Origin: Paenibacillus durus
GTDB taxonomy: Bacteria; Bacillota; Bacilli; Paenibacillales; Paenibacillaceae
Length of the DNA stretch: 64,000 nt
Reading direction: 5' to 3'
Assembly: GCF_000756615.1 (NCBI RefSeq)
Contig: NZ_CP009288.1
Coordinates: 1,612,001-1,676,000 of the forward strand
The position numbers and the translations under genes are program-made. Positions 16,185 to 25,134 of this stretch are shown here, piece after piece; the stretch's first letter is position 1, and each line of letters begins with the position of its first letter. The notes beneath the pieces were generated by a model, which saw only the letters and a program-made list of their open reading frames with translations, was not told where the DNA came from and did not search any database.

Positions 16185-17423
16185 ATGGCAGATGCAATTT
16201 TTGTAACGCTCCAAGTGATCTTGGCGCTAATTGCGGTTTATCAGTTTGGTTTCTCGTTGTTCGGACTGCGCAAGAAGAAGAAGAAAGAGCTTTTCCCGCC
16301 GGAAAAATCATTTGCCGTGCTCGTAGCCGCGCATAACGAAGAACAAGTGGTCGGAGCGCTTATGGAGAACCTGAAGCAGCTGAATTATCCGAAGGAACTA
16401 TACGACGTATTCGTCATTTGCGATAACTGTACGGACGGAACGGCCCGTATTGTACGGGAGCATGGCATGACCGCTTGCGTCCGCACCAACAATAATTTGA
16501 GAGGCAAAGGCTACGCAATCGAATGGATGCTGGGGAAACTTTGGGAGATGCCGCGCCAGTACGACGCCGTCGTGATGTTCGATGCCGATAATCTGGCCCA
16601 CACCGACTTCCTGATGGAGATGAACAATGATCTCTGTTCCGGCGCAAAAGTCATTCAGGGCTACATCGACACGAAGAACCCTGAGGATTCCTGGATTACC
16701 GCAGCCTATGGCATCTCTTACTGGTATATTAACCGGCTGTGGCAGCTGTCACGCCATAATTTGGGTATGGCTAACTTTCTTGGCGGAACGGGCATGTGTT
16801 TCGAAACGAATCTGCTCAAGGAAATGGGCTGGGGCGCAACCAGTCTGGTAGAAGACCTGGAGTTCACTATGCGCAGCGCGTCGAAGGGTGTGTATCCGGA
16901 GTTCAACTACGACGCCAAAGTGTTTGATGAGAAGCCGCTTACGTTCAAGGCCTCGTCCAGACAGAGGCTACGCTGGATGCAAGGACATTTCACCGTCGCC
17001 CGCCGTTATTTCTTCCCTCTGCTGTGGCAGAGTATTAAAGAACGCAGCTTGACCAAGTTTGATCTGGCTCTATACGGTGTCAACGTCTATATTGTCCTGC
17101 TGACGTTCCTGATGACTGCGGTGATGTGGATCGACAACTCGCTGCTGGGTGGTCCGCATATCGCCAACCTGTACGGCCACCTGCCTTTATGGCTGAGCTA
17201 TGTCGCCGTTGCCGCTAATGTGTTTACCTTTTTCATATCGATGATTCTTGAAAAGGTAAAGTTCAAAAAGGTGTACGCCTATATGCTGCTGTTCCCGATT
17301 TACCTGATTTCATGGTATCCGATTACGTTCTACGCATTCTTTACGCAAAACAACAAGCAGTGGAGCCATACGGAGCATACCCGCGTCGTGCGTCTGGAGG
17401 AAGTTCAAAGCAAGCAGGGGTAG
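16185..17423 (+). CDS. Membrane glycosyltransferase, family 2
   Basis: 412 residues. An N-terminal membrane helix (about residues 5-25) and a basic patch RKKKKKE are followed by a GT-A domain: FAVLVAAHNEEQVV, the CDNCTDGTA segment, the D-A-D of MFDADNLAH, then TSLVEDLEF and the Q-R-L-R-W-M-Q-G-H motif (QxxRW) of processive enzymes. Three or four membrane helices close the protein. This layout is shared by cellulose/hyaluronan synthase-like and BcsA/NodC-type enzymes, so an exported or lipid-linked polysaccharide is the likely product. It sits alone between its own promoter and the infC operon, with no polysaccharide genes near. Confidence 0.88.
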   Translation: MADAIFVTLQVILALIAVYQFGFSLFGLRKKKKKELFPPEKSFAVLVAAHNEEQVVGALMENLKQLNYPKELYDVFVICDNCTDGTARIVREHGMTACVRTNNNLRGKGYAIEWMLGKLWEMPRQYDAVVMFDADNLAHTDFLMEMNNDLCSGAKVIQGYIDTKNPEDSWITAAYGISYWYINRLWQLSRHNLGMANFLGGTGMCFETNLLKEMGWGATSLVEDLEFTMRSASKGVYPEFNYDAKVFDEKPLTFKASSRQRLRWMQGHFTVARRYFFPLLWQSIKERSLTKFDLALYGVNVYIVLLTFLMTAVMWIDNSLLGGPHIANLYGHLPLWLSYVAVAANVFTFFISMILEKVKFKKVYAYMLLFPIYLISWYPITFYAFFTQNNKQWSHTEHTRVVRLEEVQSKQG

Positions 17424-17461
17424 AGCCGCGTAACAGCATTTACATTACGCTGGGAAAATGG

Positions 17462-17491
17462 TTGACATCCCTAAATTGAATAGTGTACAAT
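17462..17491 (+). promoter_or_regulatory. Promoter of the infC-rpmI-rplT operon
   Basis: TTGACA (17462-17467) and TACAAT (17486-17491) with an 18-base spacer give a strong sigma-A promoter just upstream of the leader. Confidence 0.8.
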
Positions 17492-17498
17492 ATTCAAG

Positions 17499-17652
17499 TG
17501 TGCTAAATTAATTAGAGATTGCAAGCAGAAGCACCGGCTTCTCACCTGATCGGCTAACAGCCGGCTGGTTTTGATCTCAATGCTTTATGAATGTTGTTCG
17601 TTCATGAACGTTGATCAAACGGGTTGTCGGTAATTTCCGGCACCCGTTTTTT
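17499..17652 (+). ncRNA. L20-type ribosomal leader with terminator
   Basis: The transcript leader ahead of infC holds the segment AGAAGCACCGGCTTCTCACC typical of Firmicutes infC leaders, a set of alternative pairings (GCCGGC/GCCGGC and GAACG/CGTTC regions), and an intrinsic terminator at 17617-17652 (AAACGGGT ... ACCCGTTTTTT). In Bacillus, ribosomal protein L20 binds such a leader and causes premature termination to balance its own synthesis. The same control is inferred here. Confidence 0.82.
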
Positions 17653-17704
17653 AATTGGGTAGAAGCTGTTATATTTATTAGCCAATCAGATCCGGAGGTG
17701 GAGA

Positions 17705-18220
17705 ATTATCAGTAAGGACCATATGATCAATGATGAGATTCGGGCGAGAGAAGTTCGTTTGGTTGGTGCGGAGGGAGAACAAATCGGGATTAAACCGATC
17801 CGCGAAGCGTTGCAAATGGCAATCGATCTTAATCTGGATTTAGTCAATGTAGCGCCGCAGGCGAAGCCTCCGGTATGCCGCATCATGGATTACGGCAAGT
17901 TCCGTTACGAGCAGCAGAAGAAAGAGAAGGAAGCCCGTAAGAATCAGAAGATCGTGGACATCAAGGAAGTCTGGTTCCGCGCCAACATTGAAGAACATGA
18001 CTATCAGACCAAGTTCCGTAATGTGGTCAAGTTTCTGAATGAAGGCGACAAGGTGAAATGCTCCGTCCGCTTCCGCGGACGCGAAATTACCCATGCGAAT
18101 ATCGGTCAGAAAATTCTGGAGCGCGTCAAATTGGAAGTGGCCGAGATTTCCGTTGTGGAGCGCCAGCCCAAGCTGGAAGGCCGCAGCATGATTATGATTT
18201 TGGCGCCCAAATCATCTTAA
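17705..18220 (+). CDS. infC: Translation initiation factor IF-3
   Basis: IF-3 binds the 30S subunit, prevents premature joining with 50S and checks the initiator tRNA. The conserved N-domain (SKDHMINDEIRAREVRLVG), the central KPPVCRIMDYGKFRYEQ block and the C-domain are all present. Translation very likely starts at the rare codon ATT (17705) or ATC (17708) in front of SKDHM, because GGAGGTG at 17694-17700 is correctly placed for these. The first ATG (17723) would drop conserved residues and is 24 bases from the ribosome site. Non-AUG starts are a known self-regulation device of infC. The coding region heads the rpmI-rplT operon. Confidence 0.95.
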   Translation: MISKDHMINDEIRAREVRLVGAEGEQIGIKPIREALQMAIDLNLDLVNVAPQAKPPVCRIMDYGKFRYEQQKKEKEARKNQKIVDIKEVWFRANIEEHDYQTKFRNVVKFLNEGDKVKCSVRFRGREITHANIGQKILERVKLEVAEISVVERQPKLEGRSMIMILAPKSS

Positions 18221-18252
18221 ACTAGCAGCATAACTATTGAGGAGGAAACACA

Positions 18253-18453
18253 ATGCCTAAAATGAAAACCCACAGCAGCCTGAAAGGCCGCTTCAAAATT
18301 ACCGGAACAGGTAAAGTAATGCGCTACAAAGCGTACAAAAACCATCTGCTGTCCCACAAGTCCAAGCGCGCTAAGCGGGTTCTGGGAACCAACCCTGAAA
18401 TGGCTCCTGGCGACGTAAGACGTCTGAAGCAAGGCCTGGCTAACTTGAAATAG
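18253..18453 (+). CDS. rpmI: 50S ribosomal protein L35
   Basis: 66 residues, very basic, with the family opening MPKMKTHSSLKGRFKITGTG and the K-N-H-L-L-S-H-K-S-K-R segment. GAGGAGG lies ahead of the start. It is the middle gene of the infC operon; L35 sits in the large subunit. Confidence 0.98.
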   Translation: MPKMKTHSSLKGRFKITGTGKVMRYKAYKNHLLSHKSKRAKRVLGTNPEMAPGDVRRLKQGLANLK

Positions 18454-18486
18454 TTCTATCACACAATTTTTGGGAGGTTTATTAAT

Positions 18487-18846
18487 ATGGCAAGAGTTAA
18501 AGGCGGCTTCGTCGTTCGTCGTAAACATAAAAAGGTACTGAAACTGGCAAAAGGCTACTTCGGTTCCAAGCACCGCATTTTCAAAACAGCTAAAGAACAA
18601 GTAATGAAATCGCTGGTTTACGCTTATCGCGACCGTCGTCAAACCAAACGCAACTTCCGCAGACTGTGGATCGTTCGTATCAACGCTGCAGCCCGTCTGA
18701 ACGGCCTGTCCTACAACAAGCTGGTACACGGCCTGAAGCTGGCCGGAGTGGACATCAACCGCAAAATGCTGGCTGACCTCGCTGTAAACGATCTGAACGC
18801 ATTCAACTCGCTGGCTTCCGTAGCCAAAGAGAAGATCAACGCGTAA
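18487..18846 (+). CDS. rplT: 50S ribosomal protein L20
   Basis: 119 residues with the signature KRNFRRLWIVRINAAAR and the N-terminal basic extension (MARVKGGFVVRRKHKKVLK). L20 nucleates large-subunit assembly on 23S rRNA and, in Bacillus, represses its own operon through the leader upstream of infC. It is the last gene before the terminator at 18865. Confidence 0.98.
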   Translation: MARVKGGFVVRRKHKKVLKLAKGYFGSKHRIFKTAKEQVMKSLVYAYRDRRQTKRNFRRLWIVRINAAARLNGLSYNKLVHGLKLAGVDINRKMLADLAVNDLNAFNSLASVAKEKINA

Positions 18847-18864
18847 GCAGCTGCCTATTATATG

Positions 18865-18908
18865 AAAAGCACCGCCTCCGGGAATTCCCGAGCAGCGGTG
18901 CTTTTTTT
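18865..18908. terminator. Terminator between rplT and the thioesterase gene
   Basis: AAAAGCACCGC (18865-18875) pairs with GCGGTGCTTTT (18894-18904) and is followed by a T run. It serves the rplT end and, read in reverse, may also serve the convergent gene. Confidence 0.88.
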
Positions 18909-18936
18909 CTTTAAGTATTTGAAGAAGGAAGCCGTG

Positions 18937-19479
18937 TTACTCCCAGTACTTTGTCGTTATAAGCTGAGAGGCCAGCTTCTTGCTGGCGGCGCGTCTGACT
19001 TTCCGCAGCTCCGAGCGTTCCTCCGCCAAATCGCTGACCAGCTTCTCTTCGTCCGTCTGGGGGATAACATCAGGCACAGGGGCCGGTTTACCGTCAGGTC
19101 CGATGGCCACAAAGGTGAGGAAGGAAGTGGCCGCCACGGTGCGCTCGCCTGAATATAAATTTTCGGCTATGACCTTAACGAATACCTCTATGCTGGTGCG
19201 GCCGGTCCAGGATACAAAGGATTCAAAGCAGAATGAATCGGTGGGCCGGATTGGGGACAGAAAGTCAACAGAGTCAGTGGAGGCGGTAACGACGCTGCAT
19301 CGGCAGTGACGCATCGCGGAGATCGAGGCGACTTCATCTATGTTACTCATTAGCTTGCCGCCGAATAGGGTCTGGTGGTTGTTAATATCGTTCGGGAAGA
19401 CCCGTCCCGTTTTGAATACACGCGATTCTCGGCAGTATTTCGAAGCCGGAGCTGCCGGCTGGGATGATTCACTCATCAT
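18937..19479 (-). CDS. Acyl-CoA thioesterase, hotdog fold
   Basis: 180 residues with one hotdog domain: F-P-N-D-I-N-N-H-Q-T-L-F-G-G-K-L near residue 30 (the catalytic Asn/His-Gly region) and the later D-F-L-S-P-I-R-P-T-D. This is the YkhA/BFIT-type family that hydrolyses medium and long acyl-CoA esters. The C-terminal 35 residues are charged and probably helical. The ATG at 19479 follows AAAGGAAG by 6 bases. It is a single gene convergent with rplT. The stretch 19480-19766 holds only its promoter region and the start region of the next operon. Confidence 0.9.
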   Translation of the reverse strand: MMSESSQPAAPASKYCRESRVFKTGRVFPNDINNHQTLFGGKLMSNIDEVASISAMRHCRCSVVTASTDSVDFLSPIRPTDSFCFESFVSWTGRTSIEVFVKVIAENLYSGERTVAATSFLTFVAIGPDGKPAPVPDVIPQTDEEKLVSDLAEERSELRKVRRAASKKLASQLITTKYWE

Positions 19480-19766
19480 AATTGGCTTCCTTTCGTGGGA
19501 ATTGATAGGCATTTATAATAATGGAATTCCCTATATTATGCAATACTATTTCAACTAACTATTTCAACTAATTTAACATCAGAGGGATATAAAGATTACA
19601 TAATAGGTTAGAGTAAGCGATTTATTGAAGGAAAATACAAATTTTTATTAACCGCGGGTCATTAATTTACTGGATTTTACCGTTTTTACCCGTTATAATT
19701 TGTTACAATGGCATGTCCAAGGAGATTACAGAAGACATCCAATTTCTTTAAGGGGGATCACAATCG

Positions 19767-20843
19767 ATGAAAAAAATTTATCAGCTGTCTCTTGTTATGC
19801 TGCTTGCATTCACGGTCATTCTGGCCGGTTGCGGAAGCGACAATAACAATGCGTCGGGAGACACAGGCACTAACGAAGGCACTAATACTGGAACCAATAC
19901 GGGCTCCGGCGAAGCTGCTACGGATAACTCCAACATCAAAATTGGTATGGTTACCGACGTTGGCGGTGTTAACGACAAATCGTTTAACCAATCCGCTTGG
20001 GAAGCCCTTCAAGCCCTTGAGAAAGAAAATGGTGTAAAGGTACAATATCTGCAAAGTAATTCCAGTGCGAACTATGAGCCGAACCTGAACCAATTTATTA
20101 AAGACGGTTATGCTCTGACTTGGGGCATCGGCTTTGACATGGGTGACTCCGTGAAAAAAGTTGCGAATGAGAATCCTGACGCCAAGCTGGCCATCATCGA
20201 CAACGTAGTAGATGCTCCTAACGTTGAGTCCGTTACCTTCTCCGAGAATGAAGGATCGTTCCTGGTCGGCGTTGTAGCAGGTCTGACTACCAAGACGAAT
20301 AAAGTTGGTTTTATCGGCGGTGCGGAAAGCCCGGTAATCAAACGGTTTGAAGCGGGCTTCAAAGCGGGCGTTGCGGCGGTTAATCCGAGCGCAAAAGTAA
20401 CGCCTATTTATGCCGGGGCTTATGACAAGCCGGATATCGGTAAGTCGCTGGCAGCTACAATGTATGACGCAGGCAATGACATCATCTTCCCGGCTGCAGG
20501 CGCAACGGGCAACGGCGTATTCAACGAAGCTAAATCCCGCAACAAAGCCGGCGGCGCGAAAGTATGGGTTATCGGCGTCGACAAAGACCAATCGATCGAA
20601 TTTGGCAATGATGTAACGCTGACTTCTATGATGAAACGTGTTGACGAAGCGGTTAAGGTTGTTTCCAAGCAAATTATCGACGGCACTTTCAAAGGCGGCA
20701 CCACTACCGTACTTGGCCTGAAAGACAACGGCGTAGGTCTGCCGGAAACTTCCAAAGCCAACGTGAGCGCCGATATCCTGGCTAAAGTTGACGATTACAA
20801 ACAACAAATCATCGATGGAAAGATTACCGTTCCTGCCGAATAA
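19767..20843 (+). CDS. nupN: BMP-family nucleoside-binding lipoprotein
   Basis: 358 residues. A lipoprotein signal peptide with lipobox LAGC (Cys at about residue 22) and a Ser/Asn/Gly/Thr linker precede a BmpA/Med/PnrA-type periplasmic-binding fold (MVTDVGGVNDKSFNQSAWE, the WGIGFDMGDS segment, VIGVDKDQS). Relatives bind purine nucleosides. It starts the operon with the ATPase and two permeases that match the guanosine importer NupNOPQ of Bacillus (formerly yufNOPQ). AAGGGGG precedes the ATG. A strong hairpin without a T run follows before the ATPase gene, probably favouring excess binding protein. Confidence 0.9.
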   Translation: MKKIYQLSLVMLLAFTVILAGCGSDNNNASGDTGTNEGTNTGTNTGSGEAATDNSNIKIGMVTDVGGVNDKSFNQSAWEALQALEKENGVKVQYLQSNSSANYEPNLNQFIKDGYALTWGIGFDMGDSVKKVANENPDAKLAIIDNVVDAPNVESVTFSENEGSFLVGVVAGLTTKTNKVGFIGGAESPVIKRFEAGFKAGVAAVNPSAKVTPIYAGAYDKPDIGKSLAATMYDAGNDIIFPAAGATGNGVFNEAKSRNKAGGAKVWVIGVDKDQSIEFGNDVTLTSMMKRVDEAVKVVSKQIIDGTFKGGTTTVLGLKDNGVGLPETSKANVSADILAKVDDYKQQIIDGKITVPAE

Positions 20844-20873
20844 CTCTTTCCCTCAACTGAATAAGATCGGAAG

Positions 20874-20910
20874 AAGAACCAAGGCCGGTTATTTAGCTGG
20901 CCTTGTTCTT
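20874..20910 (+). other. Intercistronic hairpin without T run
   Basis: AAGAACC-AAGGCC pairs with GGCCTTG-TTCTT with one bulged base around a 12-base loop. There is no T tract, so it is more likely an mRNA-stabilising or partial attenuation structure between the binding-protein gene and the ATPase gene than a full terminator. Confidence 0.55.
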
Positions 20911-21015
20911 AGTTAGAGAGTTTTTACCCCGCAAGAGTTCCGAGGACGATCCCCGCTTTGGGCCAAGGACGTGAGCGGCAACGCTGTAATATATTCCTGT
21001 AATGAGGGTGATTCC

Positions 21016-22554
21016 ATGAGTGCTGCGGCTCCTGTCGTAGAGTTGAAGCAAATCACAAAACGCTTTCCCGGTATTGTCGCCAATGACTCCATCAGCCTGA
21101 CGCTGGAGAAAGGCGAGATTCATGCGCTGTTAGGCGAGAATGGAGCAGGCAAGTCAACACTAATGAATATCGTATTCGGACTGTATCAGCCCGATGAAGG
21201 CAGTATTGAAATCGGCGGGAAACCGGTTATCATCGATAGCCCGAATAAAGCCATTGAGCTCGGCATCGGTATGGTGCACCAGCATTTCAAGCTTGTAGAG
21301 CCTTTTACGGTGACCGAGAATATTATTCTTGGAACGGAACCGAAGAAAGGTCTTAAAATCGACTATAAATCCGCAGCGGAGCAAGTCCGCAAGCTGTCGG
21401 AGCTGTACGGTCTTCAAGTAAATCCGCAGGCCAAAATCCATGACATTTCGGTTGGGATGCAGCAGCGTGTGGAAATTATGAAGACCTTGTACCGAGGTGC
21501 GGATATTCTTATATTTGACGAACCCACCGCCGTTCTTACCCCTCAGGAAATCAATGAGCTCATGGCGATTATGAAGCGCCTGGTTGCCGAGGGCAAATCC
21601 ATCATTTTAATTACTCATAAGCTAAAAGAAATTATGACCATATCGGACAGGGTGACTATTATCCGCCGTGGCAAGGTTATCGACACAGTTAAAACTTCTG
21701 AGACCAATCCGAGCGATTTGGCGGAAAAAATGGTCGGCCGAGGCGTTACGTTCAAAGTGGACAAGCAGACTCCGCACATCGGGAAGACGGTGCTGAAGCT
21801 TGACGGAGTTAACAGTAAGAACAAGGAAGGCATATCCGTATTGAATAATCTCAGCTTTGAAGTCAAGGCCGGGGAAATTCTGGGCATAGCCGGTGTTGAC
21901 GGAAACGGACAGAGTGAGCTGATCCAGGCCATCACGGGCCTCCGTAAGATAGATTCCGGTTCGATTACCGTGGAAGGGAAGGAAATAGCCAACCTGTCTC
22001 CGCGCAAAATATCGGAAATGAACGTTTCGCATATTCCAGAGGACCGGCATAAGCACGGACTCGTGCTTGACTTCACCGTCAGCGAGAATATGGTGCTTGA
22101 AACCTACTACAAAAGCCCGTATAACCGGAATGGATTTATGAATAACGAAGTCATTGATAAGCATGCCGAGGAGCTGGTTAGGGCGTTTGACGTGCGTACT
22201 CCATCGATTCACAATACAGCGCGTTCTCTGTCCGGCGGCAACCAGCAAAAAGCAATTATTGCGCGGGAAATAGACAAAGAGCCAACCCTGCTCATCGCGG
22301 CACAGCCGACGCGGGGGCTTGATGTGGGCGCTATCGAGTTTGTGCAAAAGCAGCTGATAGCTCAAAGAGACCAAGGCAAGGCTGTGCTGCTCGTCTCATT
22401 CGAGCTGGACGAAATTATAAATGTGTCCGACCGCATCGCCGTTATTTACGAAGGGCAAATTGTCGGCGAGGTCTATCCGAAGGATACAAATGATCAGGAG
22501 CTTGGGCTCATGATGGCGGGCAGCTTGAAGCGGGGAGGTAAAGCTGATGAATAA
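21016..22554 (+). CDS. nupO: Nucleoside ABC transporter, ATP-binding protein
   Basis: A 512-residue fused double ATPase. The first nucleotide-binding domain has Walker A GENGAGKST at about residue 40 and the signature region SVGMQQRVEI. The second has a degenerate Walker A (GVDGNGQSE) and signature LSGGNQQKA, as usual for sugar/nucleoside importers of this class. The start at 21016 is 5 bases after GAGGGTG. Its last 8 bases overlap the start of the first permease gene. It drives import together with the two membrane proteins and the lipoprotein encoded upstream. Confidence 0.93.
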   Translation: MSAAAPVVELKQITKRFPGIVANDSISLTLEKGEIHALLGENGAGKSTLMNIVFGLYQPDEGSIEIGGKPVIIDSPNKAIELGIGMVHQHFKLVEPFTVTENIILGTEPKKGLKIDYKSAAEQVRKLSELYGLQVNPQAKIHDISVGMQQRVEIMKTLYRGADILIFDEPTAVLTPQEINELMAIMKRLVAEGKSIILITHKLKEIMTISDRVTIIRRGKVIDTVKTSETNPSDLAEKMVGRGVTFKVDKQTPHIGKTVLKLDGVNSKNKEGISVLNNLSFEVKAGEILGIAGVDGNGQSELIQAITGLRKIDSGSITVEGKEIANLSPRKISEMNVSHIPEDRHKHGLVLDFTVSENMVLETYYKSPYNRNGFMNNEVIDKHAEELVRAFDVRTPSIHNTARSLSGGNQQKAIIAREIDKEPTLLIAAQPTRGLDVGAIEFVQKQLIAQRDQGKAVLLVSFELDEIINVSDRIAVIYEGQIVGEVYPKDTNDQELGLMMAGSLKRGGKADE

Positions 22555-23620
22555 GCTTAAAAAAATATTTGCGACAGACAGCTATATTGTGCCTCTTGTC
22601 GCAATTATACTCGGATTCCTGGTCGGCGCTGCAGTTATGCTGATCGGCGGTTATGATCCGATCGCGGCCTATGGCGCTTTGTTCAAGCGCGTCTTCGGCA
22701 GCGCGTATGATTTCGGGGAAGCGATCCGCGAAATGACGCCGCTTATGCTGACTGGTCTTTCCGTAGCCTTTGCTTTCCGCTCAGGAATGTTCAACATCGG
22801 CGCGGACGGACAGGTGCTGATCGGAATGACCGCAGCCTCTGTTATCGGCATCAAGCTGGCTGGACTGCCCACATTTTTATTGGTGCCGCTGGCAGTGATC
22901 GGAGCGGGTCTGTTCGGCGGGATGTGGGCCGGAATAGCAGGTTATCTGAAGGCCAAACGGGGCATTAACGAGGTTATTACGACCATTATGTTAAATTGGG
23001 TTGCTCTGTATCTTGCGAACTATATCGTAAGAACGTTTCTCCTGATTCCGGGGCAGAACCGCTCAGAGGATATTCCTGCGTCGATGTGGCTCACTTTTTT
23101 GAACTCCATCTTTGACAACGCCCGTCTGCATTGGGGGACTGTGATCGCGCTTGCGGCGGCGGTGTTCTTTTACATCTACTTGTGGAAGACGAAGCAGGGC
23201 TTCGAAATGCGCGCTGTTGGCCTGAATTCCCATGCGGCCGAATATGCCGGTATGAATGTCAGTCGTAATGTAATGAAGTCAATGTTCATCGCTGGAGTGT
23301 TTGCCGGACTCGCCGGAGCGGGCGAGGTGCTTGGCGTATTCCACTACCAGTCTGTATTCGCGGGTTCACCCGGCTATGGGTTTGACGGGATTGCCGTTGC
23401 GCTACTCGGGCTTACTCATCCATTCGGGGTCATTCTGGCCGCGATCCTGTACGGCATGCTGACCTACGGTTCCGCAGGCATGAGCTTCAACGCAGACGTG
23501 CCTCCGGAACTGATCCGCATCGTGATCGGCTCGATCATATTCTTTATCGCGGCACAGGGGATTGTGCGCTGGGTGCTTAAGCCGTTTTACTTCAAGCGCA
23601 AGAAAGAGAAGGTGTTATAG
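22547..23620 (+). CDS. nupP: Nucleoside ABC transporter, permease 1
   Basis: 357 residues, eight or more hydrophobic segments, belonging to the branched-chain/ribose-type permease superfamily. The coupling helix region (RSGMFNIGADGQVLIG and GINEVITTIMLNW) is well conserved. It overlaps the ATPase gene by 8 bases and is followed without a gap by the second permease (TAG then ATG). The C-terminus is basic and cytoplasmic. Confidence 0.93.
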   Translation: MNKLKKIFATDSYIVPLVAIILGFLVGAAVMLIGGYDPIAAYGALFKRVFGSAYDFGEAIREMTPLMLTGLSVAFAFRSGMFNIGADGQVLIGMTAASVIGIKLAGLPTFLLVPLAVIGAGLFGGMWAGIAGYLKAKRGINEVITTIMLNWVALYLANYIVRTFLLIPGQNRSEDIPASMWLTFLNSIFDNARLHWGTVIALAAAVFFYIYLWKTKQGFEMRAVGLNSHAAEYAGMNVSRNVMKSMFIAGVFAGLAGAGEVLGVFHYQSVFAGSPGYGFDGIAVALLGLTHPFGVILAAILYGMLTYGSAGMSFNADVPPELIRIVIGSIIFFIAAQGIVRWVLKPFYFKRKKEKVL

Positions 23621-24577
23621 ATGGATTGGCTGACACTGGGACAAATGCTCAATACAACGCTGGTATTTTCCACAGCGCTTATTTTTGCCGCCCTTGGCGG
23701 CATCTTCTCCGAACGCTCGGGCGTGGTTAACATTGGGCTTGAAGGTCTGATGATGTTCGGCGCCTTTGCCGCCGCCGTCGGCGGTTATTATGCGCAGGAC
23801 GCCGGCTACGAAACGATGGCTCCCTGGATTGGTGTGCTCTGCGCTATGGCGGTCGGCGTGATTGGAGCGCTTATTCATGCCGTCGCATCCATTACGTTCA
23901 AAGCGGACCAGACGATCAGCGGTACGGTAATCAACTTTCTTGCCGCGGGCAGTACGCTTTACCTGGTTAAGCTGCTGTTCGAAGGGGCGGGCGAAACTCC
24001 TCTGATTGATGGCTTTAGCAAATATCCGATTCCGGTGCTCTCCAAAATTCCGGTGATCGGTCCCGGTCTGTTCAATAACTATCCAACTACGTACTTGGCG
24101 ATCATACTGGTTATTGTTGTGTATTTCCTGCTGTTCAAAACGCCGTTCGGCCTTCGCCTCCGGGCGGTCGGTGAGCATCCGAGCGCGGCGGATACGCTTG
24201 GCGTTAACGTTAATCGTATGCGGTATGTCGGTGTGATGCTCAGCGGAATGTTCGCAGGCATAGGCGGCGCGACGATTACACTGACGACCACAGGCACCTT
24301 TGCCCACAACACGATTTCCGGGCAGGGCTTCATTGCGATTGCGGCTATGATTTTCGGCAAATGGAATCCGCTCGGCGCCTTTGGCGCGGCCGTATTCTTC
24401 GGCTTCTCGCAGGCGATCCGCAACTATGTTCAGTTATTCGGCTGGTCCCAGAGTATCCCGCAGGAATTTATTTATATGATTCCGTATGTGCTGACAATCA
24501 TCGTTCTAGTGAGCGCCGTGGGCCGCTCCTCGGCTCCGTCTGCGCTCGGACAACCTTATGATCCAAGCAAACGTTAA
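23621..24577 (+). CDS. nupQ: Nucleoside ABC transporter, permease 2
   Basis: 318 residues with about eight membrane helices, pairing with the preceding permease. The motifs RSGVVNIGLEGLMMFGA and TISGTVINFLAAG mark the same family. Its ATG directly follows the stop of permease 1 and the ribosome site GAGAAGG lies inside that gene, so translation is coupled. A terminator follows at 24610, which closes the operon. Confidence 0.93.
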   Translation: MDWLTLGQMLNTTLVFSTALIFAALGGIFSERSGVVNIGLEGLMMFGAFAAAVGGYYAQDAGYETMAPWIGVLCAMAVGVIGALIHAVASITFKADQTISGTVINFLAAGSTLYLVKLLFEGAGETPLIDGFSKYPIPVLSKIPVIGPGLFNNYPTTYLAIILVIVVYFLLFKTPFGLRLRAVGEHPSAADTLGVNVNRMRYVGVMLSGMFAGIGGATITLTTTGTFAHNTISGQGFIAIAAMIFGKWNPLGAFGAAVFFGFSQAIRNYVQLFGWSQSIPQEFIYMIPYVLTIIVLVSAVGRSSAPSALGQPYDPSKR

Positions 24578-24609
24578 TTGAGGGTCCGCTGACTCGTCAT
24601 TTCTGTTCC

Positions 24610-24650
24610 AACCGCATTTCCGGCATTCGGCCGGGAGCGCGGTTTTTTTA
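24610..24650 (+). terminator. Terminator of the nucleoside importer operon
   Basis: AACCGC (24610-24615) pairs with GCGGTT (24639-24644), enclosing a CCGGC/GCCGG inner stem, followed by seven T. Confidence 0.85.
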
Positions 24651-24796
24651 TTTGTCGGGAAGCTGCTTCGGTTGGGTAATTCCGGGATAGTCTGGGCATA
24701 GGTACAGGCAGGATGGAGCCGCTCCGAATACACTGTACTCGAAGACGGCAATACGATCTGTGTTCCAATGAAACGCCAGAGAGTGGGAGGGATATT

Positions 24797-25126
24797 ATGT
24801 CACAACAAGTGACCAAGAAGCAGGTTATGAAGCTGGTGGGCAAAAATATCGTAGCGGTGAAAAAAGACGGAACAAAGATTGCGGGCAAGCTGCTTCGCAT
24901 TTCGGGCAATCGTCTGATCGTACAGCGTACCGGAGGCAAAAAAGTGCAAATCAAAGCCATCATACCGCTCGTGCTGTTCGATCTGCTCGCAGTAGGAACC
25001 GCTCCTTACGCCTACGGCGGATATGGCTATGGACCCTACTCGCCTTACGGTCCGGGATATGGTTACAGCCATGGGTACGGCCAAGGCGGTTATGGCGGCG
25101 GACCTTACCCTTACGGTTTTTTTTAA
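24797..25126 (+). CDS. Small protein with Sm-like N-terminal domain and Gly/Tyr-rich tail
   Basis: 109 residues, not recognised as a named gene. Residues 1-55 (KKQVMKLVGKNIVAVKKDG, GKLLRISGNRLIVQR, GKKVQIKAI) alternate strands and glycine turns like a small Sm/SH3-type barrel. Residues 68-109 are low-complexity repeats of Gly, Tyr and Pro (GYGYGP, SPYGPGYG, GYGQGGYGGG). Such tails occur in spore coat and surface proteins of Bacillales, so a coat or surface role is possible but unproven. The start at 24797 is 5 bases after GGGAGGG. It stands alone, downstream of the nucleoside importer terminator and convergent with the following acetyltransferase. Confidence 0.7.
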   Translation: MSQQVTKKQVMKLVGKNIVAVKKDGTKIAGKLLRISGNRLIVQRTGGKKVQIKAIIPLVLFDLLAVGTAPYAYGGYGYGPYSPYGPGYGYSHGYGQGGYGGGPYPYGFF

Positions 25127-25134
25127 GAGATAAT

